A stretch of 42,884 nucleotides of DNA, taken from contig JAHZDG010000010.1 of assembly GCA_019422485.1 (NCBI GenBank), positions 34,626 to 77,509 of the forward strand, written 5' to 3'. Position 1 is the stretch's first letter. The number at the start of each line of letters is the position of its first letter. This DNA is from Alistipes sp. (GTDB lineage: Bacteria; Bacteroidota; Bacteroidia; Bacteroidales; Rikenellaceae). Both the position numbers and the translations under genes were made by a program. A model generated the notes under the pieces. It was not told the origin of the DNA, did not search any database, and worked only from the letters and a program-made list of their open reading frames with translations. Shown one piece after another: positions 17,501 through 25,518 of the stretch.

Positions 17501-20500
17501 AGGAATGAAGGTCTTCGCGGCTGAAATCGAAGACGCCTTCTCGATCCTGATCAAATACTGGAGCCGCTTCGCCGCCTTGCGTGCCGATGAAGCCAACAAG
17601 GAGAAAGAGAGCAGCGAACTGCTCGCTCAGGTCTTCTATTACCCGAAAGATCAGGATTTCATTGACGCCGTGATCGAAGATTATGCCTTGTCGGCCCGCT
17701 ACAAAAAGGACAAGGCGCCTTCACTGCAAATCCGCGACGTACGCTCACTCTATCACACTTCACCCGAAAAGAGTGGGGTGACGATCACCACCATCGGCCG
17801 TTCGGCCAATTCGGTCATCGAACTGCACGGCGACCTGATCGGTTCCTGCAAGGATGTGTTCGAATTCGTCAAGAGTTCGGCCTTTACCAAAGTGTACGAA
17901 AACCTGCTGGCCCAGGTCTACCGCAAGATTCCGGCCCTGGCCGATCTGGATTTCAACAAAGTCAGCTCGAAATACAGCAAAGCGGTCATTCTCAAATATA
18001 TCACTAACAAACGGACCTTCCAGCCCAATCATCATGTGTTGGATAACCCCGAAGAGAAAAACGTGATGCGAGAGATCTTGATCGAGATGGAAAACCTGCT
18101 CTTCTCGGACAGCAAGATGAAGATCCTGGCCATCAACGCCACGGGCAATCCCGAGCTGGACAAAGCCAAACTGGAAGGGTTGAACTCCATCCTCAAGAAG
18201 CATATCCGCGAAATTCTGCTGCATTTCAACCTACCGTTCGAGAAGGAGAGTCTGGAACCCAGCCGCCGCGAAATCATTCACGTGGCCGGAGAGTGCTTCG
18301 AAGAGATTACGGGTATCAAACTGACCGACCTGAATCTCAATATCTGGATCGACGAATTCATGCGCAACCTGCGTGAAATTCCCGAATTCCGTTCCCTGGA
18401 GATCTTCTCTCGCCGCAGCATCGGCTACATCGAGGAGATGATCTATCAGGCCGTCAACAACGCACCCGAAGTTTCGGACAAGATCCTCTATCTCTACCTG
18501 CTCCACAACGACGATTCATTCTACAAGCTGGTTTGCAACAAGTTGCAATATTTCAGCCAACGCATCGAAAGCTGTGACGATGGCGAGTTGCGGATGTTTG
18601 CCGAAGAGTTTGTCTCGAGCCTGCTGCCCATGGAGTTGCGCGAACTGAGCAACTACATCATGCGCAAAAAGGACATCAAGATCGCCGAAAGCGAAATCTA
18701 TTCGGTCAGCCGCAAGGTCGTCCGTTTCTACATCAGCATGATCAAACGTACGCGGGGTACGGACTATTACAACCGTTATGCCCACACCATGGTACGTATC
18801 GTCGAAACGGCCTTCAAGAAGCAGAACTCCAGTGTCAACGAAATGGTACAGCACGGGATTTCGCTCTACAAAGGGTTCGACATGGAGAACAAGACCCTGG
18901 AAACGTTCGACAACGGCCGGATCAGCTGGATCAACGAGCTGATGTCCAAATGCGGCGTCATCTCGTCGGAACAACCCGTCCAGGTACACACCCGCATCGT
19001 AACCGACGCCAAAAAGCGCGAATATCCGTTCCACAAGATCGACCGTCTCGAAAGCCGTAAACCGGATGGAGAAATTCCTTCGGACTACCCGGCCGAATAC
19101 ATCCGTTACATCGACACCCGTCCGTCGTCCTCGTTCTTCATGGACCGGCTGGCCCGCTTTGTCGAAAACATGGACTCGGACGACTATCGCTGCAAGGTGG
19201 TAAAACACGGGATCGTCAAGGAGTTGGTGATCTTCCAGAAAGGGTATATGAAATACCTGACCGACAACTATCGGCTGAACTACACCGAAGACATCAGCCT
19301 GAAAGACATCCGCAATTTCGTGCCGGACGTTATCTCGCTGTTGGGGGCTCCCGAAAAACTGATCTCCTTCCCGCAAATCGGTTACTTCGACATCAAAGGT
19401 CCGGCAGGGAATATCAAGACAATCGTCACTCCACTTAAATCGGAAGCCGACTACTTCGGTGACGTCAAAAAACCTCGTCTGACGGTCATCAACGAAAAAG
19501 TGAAAGAGATCGGCGGGATTCCGCGCCACGGTTCACTGTTCATGGTTGAAGAAAACGACGGTAGCGTGTTCGTGATCGAAATCAACGGCGACAGCGGGGT
19601 AGGCAAGAGTGAAATGATCGCCGCCTTTGTGCTCAAATGGCTGCGCAACAACCTCGAAGGAATCCGTTCGGTGAAGATGATCGCCGGAGACATGTTCCAC
19701 GAATTCCAGGATGCCGACGGTAACCTTTACGGTATCGGCACCGAAGTAGGGGACTTCTCCCGTACGACGGACTTCGACCCGGACTACATCAAGTACTACA
19801 AGTACCTGTTCGAAAGCAGCGCCGACAGTAATGTAGACGACCTCAATTCCCGAAGTACGGTCAGCGGCATGTGCGACATTACCATGCCGTACAAGGTCGA
19901 CATCATGCTTTCGGCCAGCAACTATGCCAAGGATGAAGGCGGTATCACGCGTGTGGATAATCCCGAAAACTTCCTGCTGTATATCGACGCTCACGGCGAA
20001 CGCAAGGAAAAGGCCACCAGTCAGGACGGTCCCAACTTCCACCGTACGCTCAAACGGTACACGGCGGACAAAAACATCGTGGAAGTCATCTCCAAACACG
20101 GCAACTACCTGGATGACATTCTGGATTGGGACTATTCACCGTCTGAAAAACAATACTATCTGGCCTCGTCGTTCAAGTTGATGGACAAGGTGGATATTCC
20201 CGAAGTGGTACGTATGATCTTCGTCGGGCATAGTTTCACCCGCGACGGCATTCGCTACCGCATCGAAGGGGTTGACTTCGACATGATTCAGAACCGCTTC
20301 ATCGCTTCGTTGAGCTATACGCAAGACGACGGTGAACCCTGTTGTGCCGAAATGAAAATCGACCGCAAGATGTTCAGTGCGATTTTCGATGCGTTGGCCA
20401 GCACTCCGGGCGGTCAGCCGTTCATCGCCGAAGAGGGTCAGATGGAGTGCATCCACAACCTGATCACCTGCCTGCGCGGCGGAAAAGACGGCAAAGGGAA

Positions 20501-21239
20501 AGCCCGTCTGATTCAATGCGGCGTGCTGTCTACCGAAATCGGCAAGAAAGGCCGCGAAATCACCGGTCCTCAAAAAGCCGCTGCAGCCCTCAAACAACTG
20601 ATTCAAGAGGTGCGGGTCAACAAGCCCGAGATCAATGCCGGCAAGATCAAAGTCAAGGAATTGATCAACGAAAAGTATCACCATATTTTCAGAGGCGAGA
20701 TGAACAGCTCCGAAATCTGGCGCTACAACTTCTACCTCTATCAGCTGGACAACATGCGCAAGGCCGACCTGCGCCGCATGGATAACCGCAACAAGAAAGT
20801 GGATATCTCCAACTTGGTCGATTTCCATCCTTCGGATCGTAAGCAGGAATTCAGTCCGTTGTTGGTGACCCCGAATCTCAACATCGAGCTGACCAGCTTC
20901 AGCGAAACCTACGATGAGTTGATGAGTTTCCCGAACTACCCGGAATTTGCCGAAGAGTTCGCCGCTAAACTCGACCAACTGTATCTGGCGGAAGGTTACA
21001 GCGAAGAGACCAACATCAACAACATGATCGTTCAGTTACTGATGCTCGAAGGTTACATCAACAGCGACGATTTGGCTCGTGGAAGCGTTATCGAAAAAGT
21101 AAACCGCGAAACCATCGCTGCCGCCAAATACGCTGTCGTACAATTCCTTCACCAACGGAAGGCTGCCACAACTACGGCTGTCTCCACGGAAGCCCCCAAG
21201 AATGAGGCTCCGGCAACTGCCAAGAAACCATCCAAATAG
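14508..21239 (+). CDS. Giant protein with PLP aminotransferase-like and PEPCK/HprK-like P-loop domains
   Basis: A 2243-residue protein without signal peptide or membrane helices, so probably cytoplasmic. Residues 1 to about 480 match nothing I know and are mainly helical and charged in the second half. About 480-1010 is a class I/II aminotransferase-like domain with the expected residues: NDPNNPTG (671-678), LFLDEAYAES with Asp704 and Tyr707, STTKNLAATGERLG with PLP-lysine candidate Lys748 and Arg756 (the same spacing of 8 as Lys258/Arg266 of aspartate aminotransferase), and LIRFSLGG with Arg986. About 1010-1640 is unrecognised and helical. About 1640-1900 has a P-loop GDSGVGKSE (1694-1702, Lys1700), wording typical of HPr kinase, followed by segments (GDMFHEF, Asp1728; NSRSTVSGMCD, Arg1782) that recall PEP carboxykinase. 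The tail is low-complexity Ala/Thr/Lys. It has its own promoter and terminator. Substrates are unknown; base use matches its neighbours. Confidence 0.8.
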   Translation: MKIVGEPKAFLSQEARQLLNLYESLGERAEILLPRHIFDNLTSFVSLCMEEPDDPAKQQAEINRYLLKFREDIPGYTHVSLMLVPHNNSKAFELSSKRGEFTSKINALLDTDGTGPEVKNILRNIRDSHDLSVGTPPINSSHIDFMSQVQLGGHVRDLRKYRDVIGVTGDINEAHWNYLMDTLEQMISQSTHYTTQAEKKDFLHRSQWAVNFKGMNGMIRTVVSGNADKAVSLLRGDVFNKDCVVVMESPSPEVLYERMTTDTTSVFVVKVKHARINHYAGEKWFPLLTRLVIVDDSKESRSSNTSLVFCFHNGIINTLNIVHTKKLGSPANTQLNLRLILENVNLKYLIEFREKIEAQIAEYTRELNILLKEQTGETDNLEKRITLFKLDAFSRQVVQDKYSLEKLRDFIFFLENCHKQDNKKIQTQELIDEFESRMKQYFYAGNKLIDVITILEGGGRHQIKTFGDYLRSKTFNNLGSRIRYACQLILDIIPSCYERTLHNHFHKNFGINLFLEKYQEYLTKTIKDADNKGRYEKFLIDLGIRDKYFALSEEDQNIVKNFLSALGNLDQTSVSDSVQMIIRDLLFNPNGRPKPYIIYNAVQAWEYKDLLPDDCFDVNPFDIEIENDEKGRLAYDRLIDKLQRIKSTLALFDDSGSLWDLFCENTTIIINDPNNPTGYSDFNTEAINNFLRFLNSCKITLFLDEAYAESVKIEDREMPKWRTISRYIMNNINAQSRIKAISSLSTTKNLAATGERLGAVALTPQAADFAKYARSCNSAEHGNNNSLLMLNNTLETAQVAKSIKDQIEAELPKNASRSKIKKAIVKFIINQIDKTEQNNEISKTNRQLHKTAGFEGSPLYLFLLDELVALDKLDVLGLPDDFKYHDEPFFVYYQQRLVENLNRFRVNKNFRKESLTRQKMAQGIAKRLLEEAPEGTQMDYIQSDGSYLFNFRITGPYAYPDLLLFCRALAKNKGVATVPYPTGLIRFSLGGYINASPQGMKVFAAEIEDAFSILIKYWSRFAALRADEANKEKESSELLAQVFYYPKDQDFIDAVIEDYALSARYKKDKAPSLQIRDVRSLYHTSPEKSGVTITTIGRSANSVIELHGDLIGSCKDVFEFVKSSAFTKVYENLLAQVYRKIPALADLDFNKVSSKYSKAVILKYITNKRTFQPNHHVLDNPEEKNVMREILIEMENLLFSDSKMKILAINATGNPELDKAKLEGLNSILKKHIREILLHFNLPFEKESLEPSRREIIHVAGECFEEITGIKLTDLNLNIWIDEFMRNLREIPEFRSLEIFSRRSIGYIEEMIYQAVNNAPEVSDKILYLYLLHNDDSFYKLVCNKLQYFSQRIESCDDGELRMFAEEFVSSLLPMELRELSNYIMRKKDIKIAESEIYSVSRKVVRFYISMIKRTRGTDYYNRYAHTMVRIVETAFKKQNSSVNEMVQHGISLYKGFDMENKTLETFDNGRISWINELMSKCGVISSEQPVQVHTRIVTDAKKREYPFHKIDRLESRKPDGEIPSDYPAEYIRYIDTRPSSSFFMDRLARFVENMDSDDYRCKVVKHGIVKELVIFQKGYMKYLTDNYRLNYTEDISLKDIRNFVPDVISLLGAPEKLISFPQIGYFDIKGPAGNIKTIVTPLKSEADYFGDVKKPRLTVINEKVKEIGGIPRHGSLFMVEENDGSVFVIEINGDSGVGKSEMIAAFVLKWLRNNLEGIRSVKMIAGDMFHEFQDADGNLYGIGTEVGDFSRTTDFDPDYIKYYKYLFESSADSNVDDLNSRSTVSGMCDITMPYKVDIMLSASNYAKDEGGITRVDNPENFLLYIDAHGERKEKATSQDGPNFHRTLKRYTADKNIVEVISKHGNYLDDILDWDYSPSEKQYYLASSFKLMDKVDIPEVVRMIFVGHSFTRDGIRYRIEGVDFDMIQNRFIASLSYTQDDGEPCCAEMKIDRKMFSAIFDALASTPGGQPFIAEEGQMECIHNLITCLRGGKDGKGKARLIQCGVLSTEIGKKGREITGPQKAAAALKQLIQEVRVNKPEINAGKIKVKELINEKYHHIFRGEMNSSEIWRYNFYLYQLDNMRKADLRRMDNRNKKVDISNLVDFHPSDRKQEFSPLLVTPNLNIELTSFSETYDELMSFPNYPEFAEEFAAKLDQLYLAEGYSEETNINNMIVQLLMLEGYINSDDLARGSVIEKVNRETIAAAKYAVVQFLHQRKAATTTAVSTEAPKNEAPATAKKPSK

Positions 21240-21258
21240 GGAATCACACATTCTATTC

Positions 21259-21299
21259 AAAATGGCCCGGTATGAATTTGTTCATACCGGGCCATTTTT
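21259..21299. terminator. Strong terminator after the giant gene
   Basis: A perfect 18-bp inverted repeat (arms 21259-21276 and 21281-21298) with a TTTG loop, A-rich before and T-rich after, so it may work both ways. It begins 19 bases after the stop codon. Confidence 0.92.
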
Positions 21300-21421
21300 A
21301 TCTACTTATAAAAAACGAGAAACGGAAAGAAGATCATTTCTTCCTTCCGTTCCTACCTGCAAAACAACCCTATTGAAAATATAAATAACTAACTATAAAC
21401 GGCTCAGACGCCGCACCTTTT

Positions 21422-22111
21422 TTAATGAATAGTTCCTGACGGTAAAGTAAATACCCCTGAATCCTCACGGTGTTCACCCTGATAATTCGTCCACTCCACA
21501 TACACATTAATTTGCTGTTGACCTTCGGGGACCAATTTCGAGAGATCGAACGACACACGCTGCGAAACAGGAATCGAAGTGGCATCGCCATAAGCATTAT
21601 GTCTCAAAGTCAGGTAAACCGTTTGATCGTCAGAACGCTGCTCATCCACCACCAGATTGACAAAATGTGCCAGCTCCGGATCTTTACGCATCAGCTGCAT
21701 ATTGACATTCAAATATTTACCTCCAAAACTCATGGAAAGCACATTCAAAGGATCGTTTCCGATTTCGTTTTGTTCTTCCGAGGTCATTTCCGACAGAAAA
21801 ACAGGATCTTTCGTTAAAATATTATATAGGAAATTCAATTGAACATTATAGCCTTGTTCGACACGCTCCAAAACCGTATAATTGGCCATCACTCGTTGTC
21901 CGTCCTCCACTTCAGCCTCCGAGACATTATTTTCAACCACATAGAGCGTCAATCCCTCATCCGTCAAAATATTATACGATTCAGCGTTGCCTACGATATT
22001 ACCATACGACACCCCGAAATGATAGGATTCATACTCCTTTTTGCAAGATGAAAAGAGCAGTACGGCTCCCAACATCATTACCCATGCACAATTCGAAATT
22101 CTATTCCACAT
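21422..22111 (-). CDS. NigD-like outer-envelope lipoprotein
   Basis: A 229-residue protein with lipoprotein signal (FSSC, Cys23). The two-part layout (an N-terminal small beta domain around VEDGQRVMANYTVLE, and a C-terminal domain with VSFDLSKL and VYVEWTNYQGE) is that of NigD-like proteins, which are confined to Bacteroidetes and have no settled function. The start at 22111 (MWNR) is preferred over an ATG further up because an ECF-type promoter lies at 22137-22166, inside the longer frame. It follows the anti-sigma/barrel gene on the same strand but has its own copy of the promoter found before the sigma gene, so it is likely a target of that sigma factor. Confidence 0.8.
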   Translation of the reverse strand: MWNRISNCAWVMMLGAVLLFSSCKKEYESYHFGVSYGNIVGNAESYNILTDEGLTLYVVENNVSEAEVEDGQRVMANYTVLERVEQGYNVQLNFLYNILTKDPVFLSEMTSEEQNEIGNDPLNVLSMSFGGKYLNVNMQLMRKDPELAHFVNLVVDEQRSDDQTVYLTLRHNAYGDATSIPVSQRVSFDLSKLVPEGQQQINVYVEWTNYQGEHREDSGVFTLPSGTIH

Positions 22112-22136
22112 ATCTTTCCCAAATTTTGGTTCTCTA

Positions 22137-22166
22137 GTAAGATGCAGAATGAATCGAATACGTTGC
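22137..22166 (-). promoter_or_regulatory. ECF-type promoter before nigD-like gene
   Basis: On the minus strand: GCAACG, 16 bases, CATCTTAC. The same hexamer, spacer length and CATCT occur before the sigma gene. Transcription would begin about 20 bases before the ATG at 22111. Confidence 0.6.
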
Positions 22167-22198
22167 ACCCAAACAACAAACTTGTCTCAGGATTTCTA

Positions 22199-23488
22199 TT
22201 AAAATTTAAACCGGAATCCTAAACGGACATTGAAACTCCACGGATTTTCCGTACGATAGGTGATCGGCTGGCGATCGTTGGCGAAATAATAACTGGCTCC
22301 GGGTTCGAGATATACCCCAAAACGATCCAGCATATAGTAAGTAACCCCTCCGCCCAAGGTTGTCGACCACAACAAACCCTTCGGATTCAGATCCTGATAG
22401 TGTGTCGACTGGGCATCGTTTTCGAAATACATCCGAATGCGCTGCTGCCCTCCGACACCCACTTCTGCCATAAAACCGCCGGTCAAATAAACATCCCAAC
22501 GGTTGTTGTTAAAGAGAGAATAACTGGCATACAAGGGGATCCCCAAATAATGAACTTGTTGACGTGCCTTATACAAGAACCCACTGGCTTCCATCTCTCC
22601 GTTCGATTCCAAATAGGTGTACACCAAACCGGTTTCCAAAGCCCAACGGTTGTTGAAATGCTTTTTCACACCCAAACCGAACGAAATCGGGAAATTGTGT
22701 TTATACTTCATCCCCGACAATCGCGTAGACATAGAGTTCAGATAGTCGGGATCGACCATCGAAGAAAGTAAAATTTTAGGCGTATCGAATCGGCCACTGT
22801 TTTTGCTGTTATCCGATGAAGCAAACGTGCTGGTAAATGCCGACATTTGCCAGCTTGCATGTTGCTTCTGATCCATATAACGATCCCAGTTAAACCCGCC
22901 TCCGAACGATGGAGCTTGATTCCGTTGAACCCGTGCCATGGAATTCGCATGGCCTGGAATGTTTCTCTTTTCGGGTTCCGCCGAGAAGGAATGCACCGTC
23001 AACTCATCGGCCAACAGAGACTCGGTAACCTGACTCAGGTCGAAATCTTCGACTACGGTCGGTTGAGTCTGAACATTATGCAAAGGATTGCGTTGGGGCG
23101 TATTTACGACCGTCACACTGGCCGCCGATTGGAACAGACTTCCCAATGCCGAATTGATCTCCTGATGGGAAACCTTCAACGATTCTACCGGAATAGCCCG
23201 TTCGATACCCGGCAGACTCATATTGAGCGAATCTTCCGGCAGATGAATATTGGCCAGCGGTTCCGAGGAAGGAGCCTCCCAACGAGATAACCAGACGCCC
23301 AGACTAACGGCAATCAACGCGGCTGCCGCATAGGCTATCCAGCGATAACGCGGCGGACGTTGTGACGGGCCCTTGGCGTTTTCGGCCAAGGTTATGCGCC
23401 GCTGCATCTCATGCCAAGACGGAACCGGCTGATCTGCATTCAGATCATACAACTTATCCTTTAATATTTTCTCAAACTGATCGTTCAT
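22199..23488 (-). CDS. Dual-membrane anti-sigma factor candidate (cytosolic domain, TM helix, outer-membrane beta-barrel)
   Basis: A 429-residue protein with three parts. Residues 1-47 are soluble and charged, with a PSWHEMQRR segment typical of these sigma-linked proteins. About 49-67 is one membrane helix followed by a Ser/Pro-rich linker of about 120 residues. From about 190 to the end it alternates like a small PorT-type outer-membrane beta-barrel (KYKHNFPISFGLGVKKHF, RWALETGLVYTYLE, VYLEPGASYYF) and ends in FRFKF, with a terminal Phe as in barrel proteins. The layout fits the Dma family described in Bacteroides thetaiotaomicron, proteins said to span both membranes and hold back an ECF sigma factor. 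The gene starts 7 bases after the sigma gene, in the same operon. It has no cleavable signal peptide. Confidence 0.75.
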   Translation of the reverse strand: MNDQFEKILKDKLYDLNADQPVPSWHEMQRRITLAENAKGPSQRPPRYRWIAYAAAALIAVSLGVWLSRWEAPSSEPLANIHLPEDSLNMSLPGIERAIPVESLKVSHQEINSALGSLFQSAASVTVVNTPQRNPLHNVQTQPTVVEDFDLSQVTESLLADELTVHSFSAEPEKRNIPGHANSMARVQRNQAPSFGGGFNWDRYMDQKQHASWQMSAFTSTFASSDNSKNSGRFDTPKILLSSMVDPDYLNSMSTRLSGMKYKHNFPISFGLGVKKHFNNRWALETGLVYTYLESNGEMEASGFLYKARQQVHYLGIPLYASYSLFNNNRWDVYLTGGFMAEVGVGGQQRIRMYFENDAQSTHYQDLNPKGLLWSTTLGGGVTYYMLDRFGVYLEPGASYYFANDRQPITYRTENPWSFNVRLGFRFKF

Positions 23489-23495
23489 CGTACTC

Positions 23496-24032
23496 TCAAT
23501 GCCCCTCTTGCTTTTTCAACAACTTCTGCAGATAGAGTTTGGCTCGCGCATATTGCGATCGGGAAGTTCCCTCGTTGATGGCCAGCATTTCGGCAATCTC
23601 CTTGTGCGAATAACCTTCGATCGCAAACAAGTTCAGGACCACCCGGTAACCATCCGGCAAAGCTTCGATGCAGCGCATCAATTCCCGGGCTTCCATTTTT
23701 TCCAGAGCCGAAATCGTATCGGCTTCCAACTGTCCGCCCACTTCGTCCACAGAAAGGGTTGCCTGCCAAGTTTTCTGTTTTCGGATGTAACCTAACGCCG
23801 TATTGACGAAAATCCGTCGCATCCAGCCTTCGAAAGAGCCTTCGCCCCGAAAATCCCCGATTTTGGAGAAAACCGTAATAAAACCGTCGTGCATCAAATC
23901 CTGAGCCACTTCGCCATCCGTCACATAACGACGACATATACCCAGCATTTTCGGGGCATACATCTCGTAAAGTTTCTGTTGGGCTGTGCGGTCATATTGG
24001 CTACACCGTTTAATCAGCTGTTTCTCAGTCAC
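23496..24032 (-). CDS. ECF-family RNA polymerase sigma factor
   Basis: A 178-residue sigma-70 family protein of normal ECF length. Region 2 (about 20-90) contains YAPKMLGICRRY, AQDLMHDGFITVF and SFEGWMRRIFVNTALGYIRK; region 4 (about 115-170) contains LPDGYRVVLNLFAIEGYSHKEIAEML and GTSRSQYARAKLYLQ, the helix-turn-helix that reads the -35. The start codon is GTG at 24032: the next upstream in-frame codons reach a stop after five triplets, and the N-terminus MTEKQLIKRC matches relatives. It shares an operon with the dual-membrane anti-sigma candidate. Its own promoter carries the element also found before nigD, which implies autoregulation. A TATCTTTG box on the same strand (24163-24170) could give a basal housekeeping promoter. 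Confidence 0.92.
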   Translation of the reverse strand: MTEKQLIKRCSQYDRTAQQKLYEMYAPKMLGICRRYVTDGEVAQDLMHDGFITVFSKIGDFRGEGSFEGWMRRIFVNTALGYIRKQKTWQATLSVDEVGGQLEADTISALEKMEARELMRCIEALPDGYRVVLNLFAIEGYSHKEIAEMLAINEGTSRSQYARAKLYLQKLLKKQEGH

Positions 24033-24060
24033 ACCTATCGGGCATTACTCCATCTACACG

Positions 24061-24091
24061 GTATAGATGAACAAGGTTGAGTTTTCGTTGC
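24061..24091 (-). promoter_or_regulatory. ECF-type promoter before the sigma gene (autoregulation)
   Basis: On the minus strand: GCAACG (24086-24091), 16 bases, CATCTATAC (24061-24069). It matches the nigD element in the hexamer, the exact spacer length and CATCT. The predicted start of transcription is about 25 bases before the GTG. Confidence 0.6.
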
Positions 24092-24218
24092 TTGTGAAAC
24101 GTTTTTTTCGTCAAATTATTTCATAGGCACCTTCATTTAACTTAAAAACACTTGGCAAAACAAAGATAATCAAATTTGTGAATCCTAAAAAATTAGATGA
24201 TATTTGTAAAGCCAAAAA

Positions 24219-25367
24219 ATGATAAATTTTATGATTGTACGAGCTTCTGCCGCCATTTCGCTGGACGGATATCTCAACGACACCTCTTCACAACGTTTGA
24301 TTCTCTCCTCACCCGAAGACTGGGACGAGGTCAAAGCCGCCCGAGCCGAGTGTGATGCCATTTTGATCGGAGCCGAAACCATCCGGCAAGATGATCCCGC
24401 ACTGGTAACCCGCAAAGAGGCGCTGCTCGCCCAACGACTGGCAGCCGGGAAGACACCCGATCCGGTGAAAATCACCGTTAGCCGAAGCGGTCATCTCGAC
24501 CCTCACGCCCGTTTCTTCACCGAAGGGGCAGGGGAGAAGATTGTCTTTTTGAGCGCCGACGCTCCGACTGACTCAGCGGCCCGTCTGCAGGAAGTGGCCA
24601 CCGTGATTCGCATACCCGGACCCGATATCGCTCCGGAGCAAATCCTGACCCAGCTCGAGGCTCGCGGACTCCACTCCCTGTTCATCGAAGGCGGAGCTCA
24701 AATCCTGACCCAATTCCTGAGTCACGATGCAGTTGATTACCTGCGACTGGCCATTGCTCCGTTTTTTGTCGGTGAAGCTGCCGCTCCCCGATGGGTCGGT
24801 GAAGCTCAATTTCCTTTCCATAAAGACCGACGGATGCATCTGTTGCGCAGCAGCCGTGCCGGAGATATGGCCGTTCTGGAATATGCCCTGCGATACACCT
24901 CCGAAGACTACGCCAACCTGGAAGAGTCCATCGTTTTAGCCGAAAACTGCCCCCGCAGCCATAGCGCCTATAGCGTCGGAGCCCTGCTCATCACAACGGA
25001 CGGACAACGGTTCACGGGCTACAGCCGCGAAAGCGCTCCGAACAACCACGCCGAAGAAGAGGCCATCCTCAAAGCCCAACAGGCTGGATGCTCTCTGCGA
25101 GGAGCCACGATCTACTCCTCCATGGGGCCCTGTTCGACCCGTAAGTCAAAACCCCTGTCATGCAGCGGACTCATTTGCCGGCATGGCATGCGTCGCGTCG
25201 TTTTCGCCACTTACGAGCCTTCGAATTTTGTCCAATGCTGCGGGGAACAAACGCTCAAAAATGCCGGCATTGAAGTAACGGTCATTCCGGAACTGGCCGA
25301 ACGAGCGCTGGCCGTCAATGCCCACATTTTGCAAAACACCGCCCCTGCATCTTCAAAAGACCGTTAA
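24219..25367 (+). CDS. RibD_C-type reductase fused to a C-terminal zinc deaminase domain
   Basis: A 382-residue protein. Residues 1 to about 220 match the RibD C-terminal/DHFR-like reductase (ASAAISLDGYL, CDAILIGAETIRQDDPAL, LHSLFIEGGAQILTQFL). About 230-370 is a cytidine-deaminase-like zinc domain with HAE (His277, Glu279) and PCSTRKSKPLSC (Cys305, Cys315). In standard RibD the deaminase comes first and the two Cys are spaced C-x8-C, whereas here the order is reversed and the spacing is C-x9-C. It probably reduces and deaminates a riboflavin-like or other pyrimidine/pteridine intermediate, but the substrate is unknown. No other riboflavin gene is nearby, so it may be a paralogue. ATG at 24231 is an alternative start, closer to family length. 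A near -7 box is at 24199-24206. Confidence 0.78.
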   Translation: MINFMIVRASAAISLDGYLNDTSSQRLILSSPEDWDEVKAARAECDAILIGAETIRQDDPALVTRKEALLAQRLAAGKTPDPVKITVSRSGHLDPHARFFTEGAGEKIVFLSADAPTDSAARLQEVATVIRIPGPDIAPEQILTQLEARGLHSLFIEGGAQILTQFLSHDAVDYLRLAIAPFFVGEAAAPRWVGEAQFPFHKDRRMHLLRSSRAGDMAVLEYALRYTSEDYANLEESIVLAENCPRSHSAYSVGALLITTDGQRFTGYSRESAPNNHAEEEAILKAQQAGCSLRGATIYSSMGPCSTRKSKPLSCSGLICRHGMRRVVFATYEPSNFVQCCGEQTLKNAGIEVTVIPELAERALAVNAHILQNTAPASSKDR

Positions 25368-25518
25368 AAGACGTTTTTCCCTTGGAAATCAACAAAAAGT
25401 TTCAAATCTTTGTGTAATACGTGTAACCTGAAACCAAAATCGTTCACCGCATCACACATGGCCAAATTTTTGCAGTGATCCGAAGAAGCGTTTACACCAG
25501 ATTTTTAAAATCGATTCT

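Noticed and set aside
15366..19529. Several long minus-strand open frames (up to 356 codons) opposite the giant gene
   Set aside because: Antisense shadows; the translations look like low-complexity artefacts and show no motifs, whereas the plus strand carries intact PLP and P-loop sites.
24163..24170. TATCTTTG on the minus strand as the main promoter of the sigma gene
   Set aside because: It lies about 130 bases upstream of the start codon and beyond the ECF-type element. It may give basal transcription, but the closer, duplicated ECF element is the better candidate for the regulated promoter.
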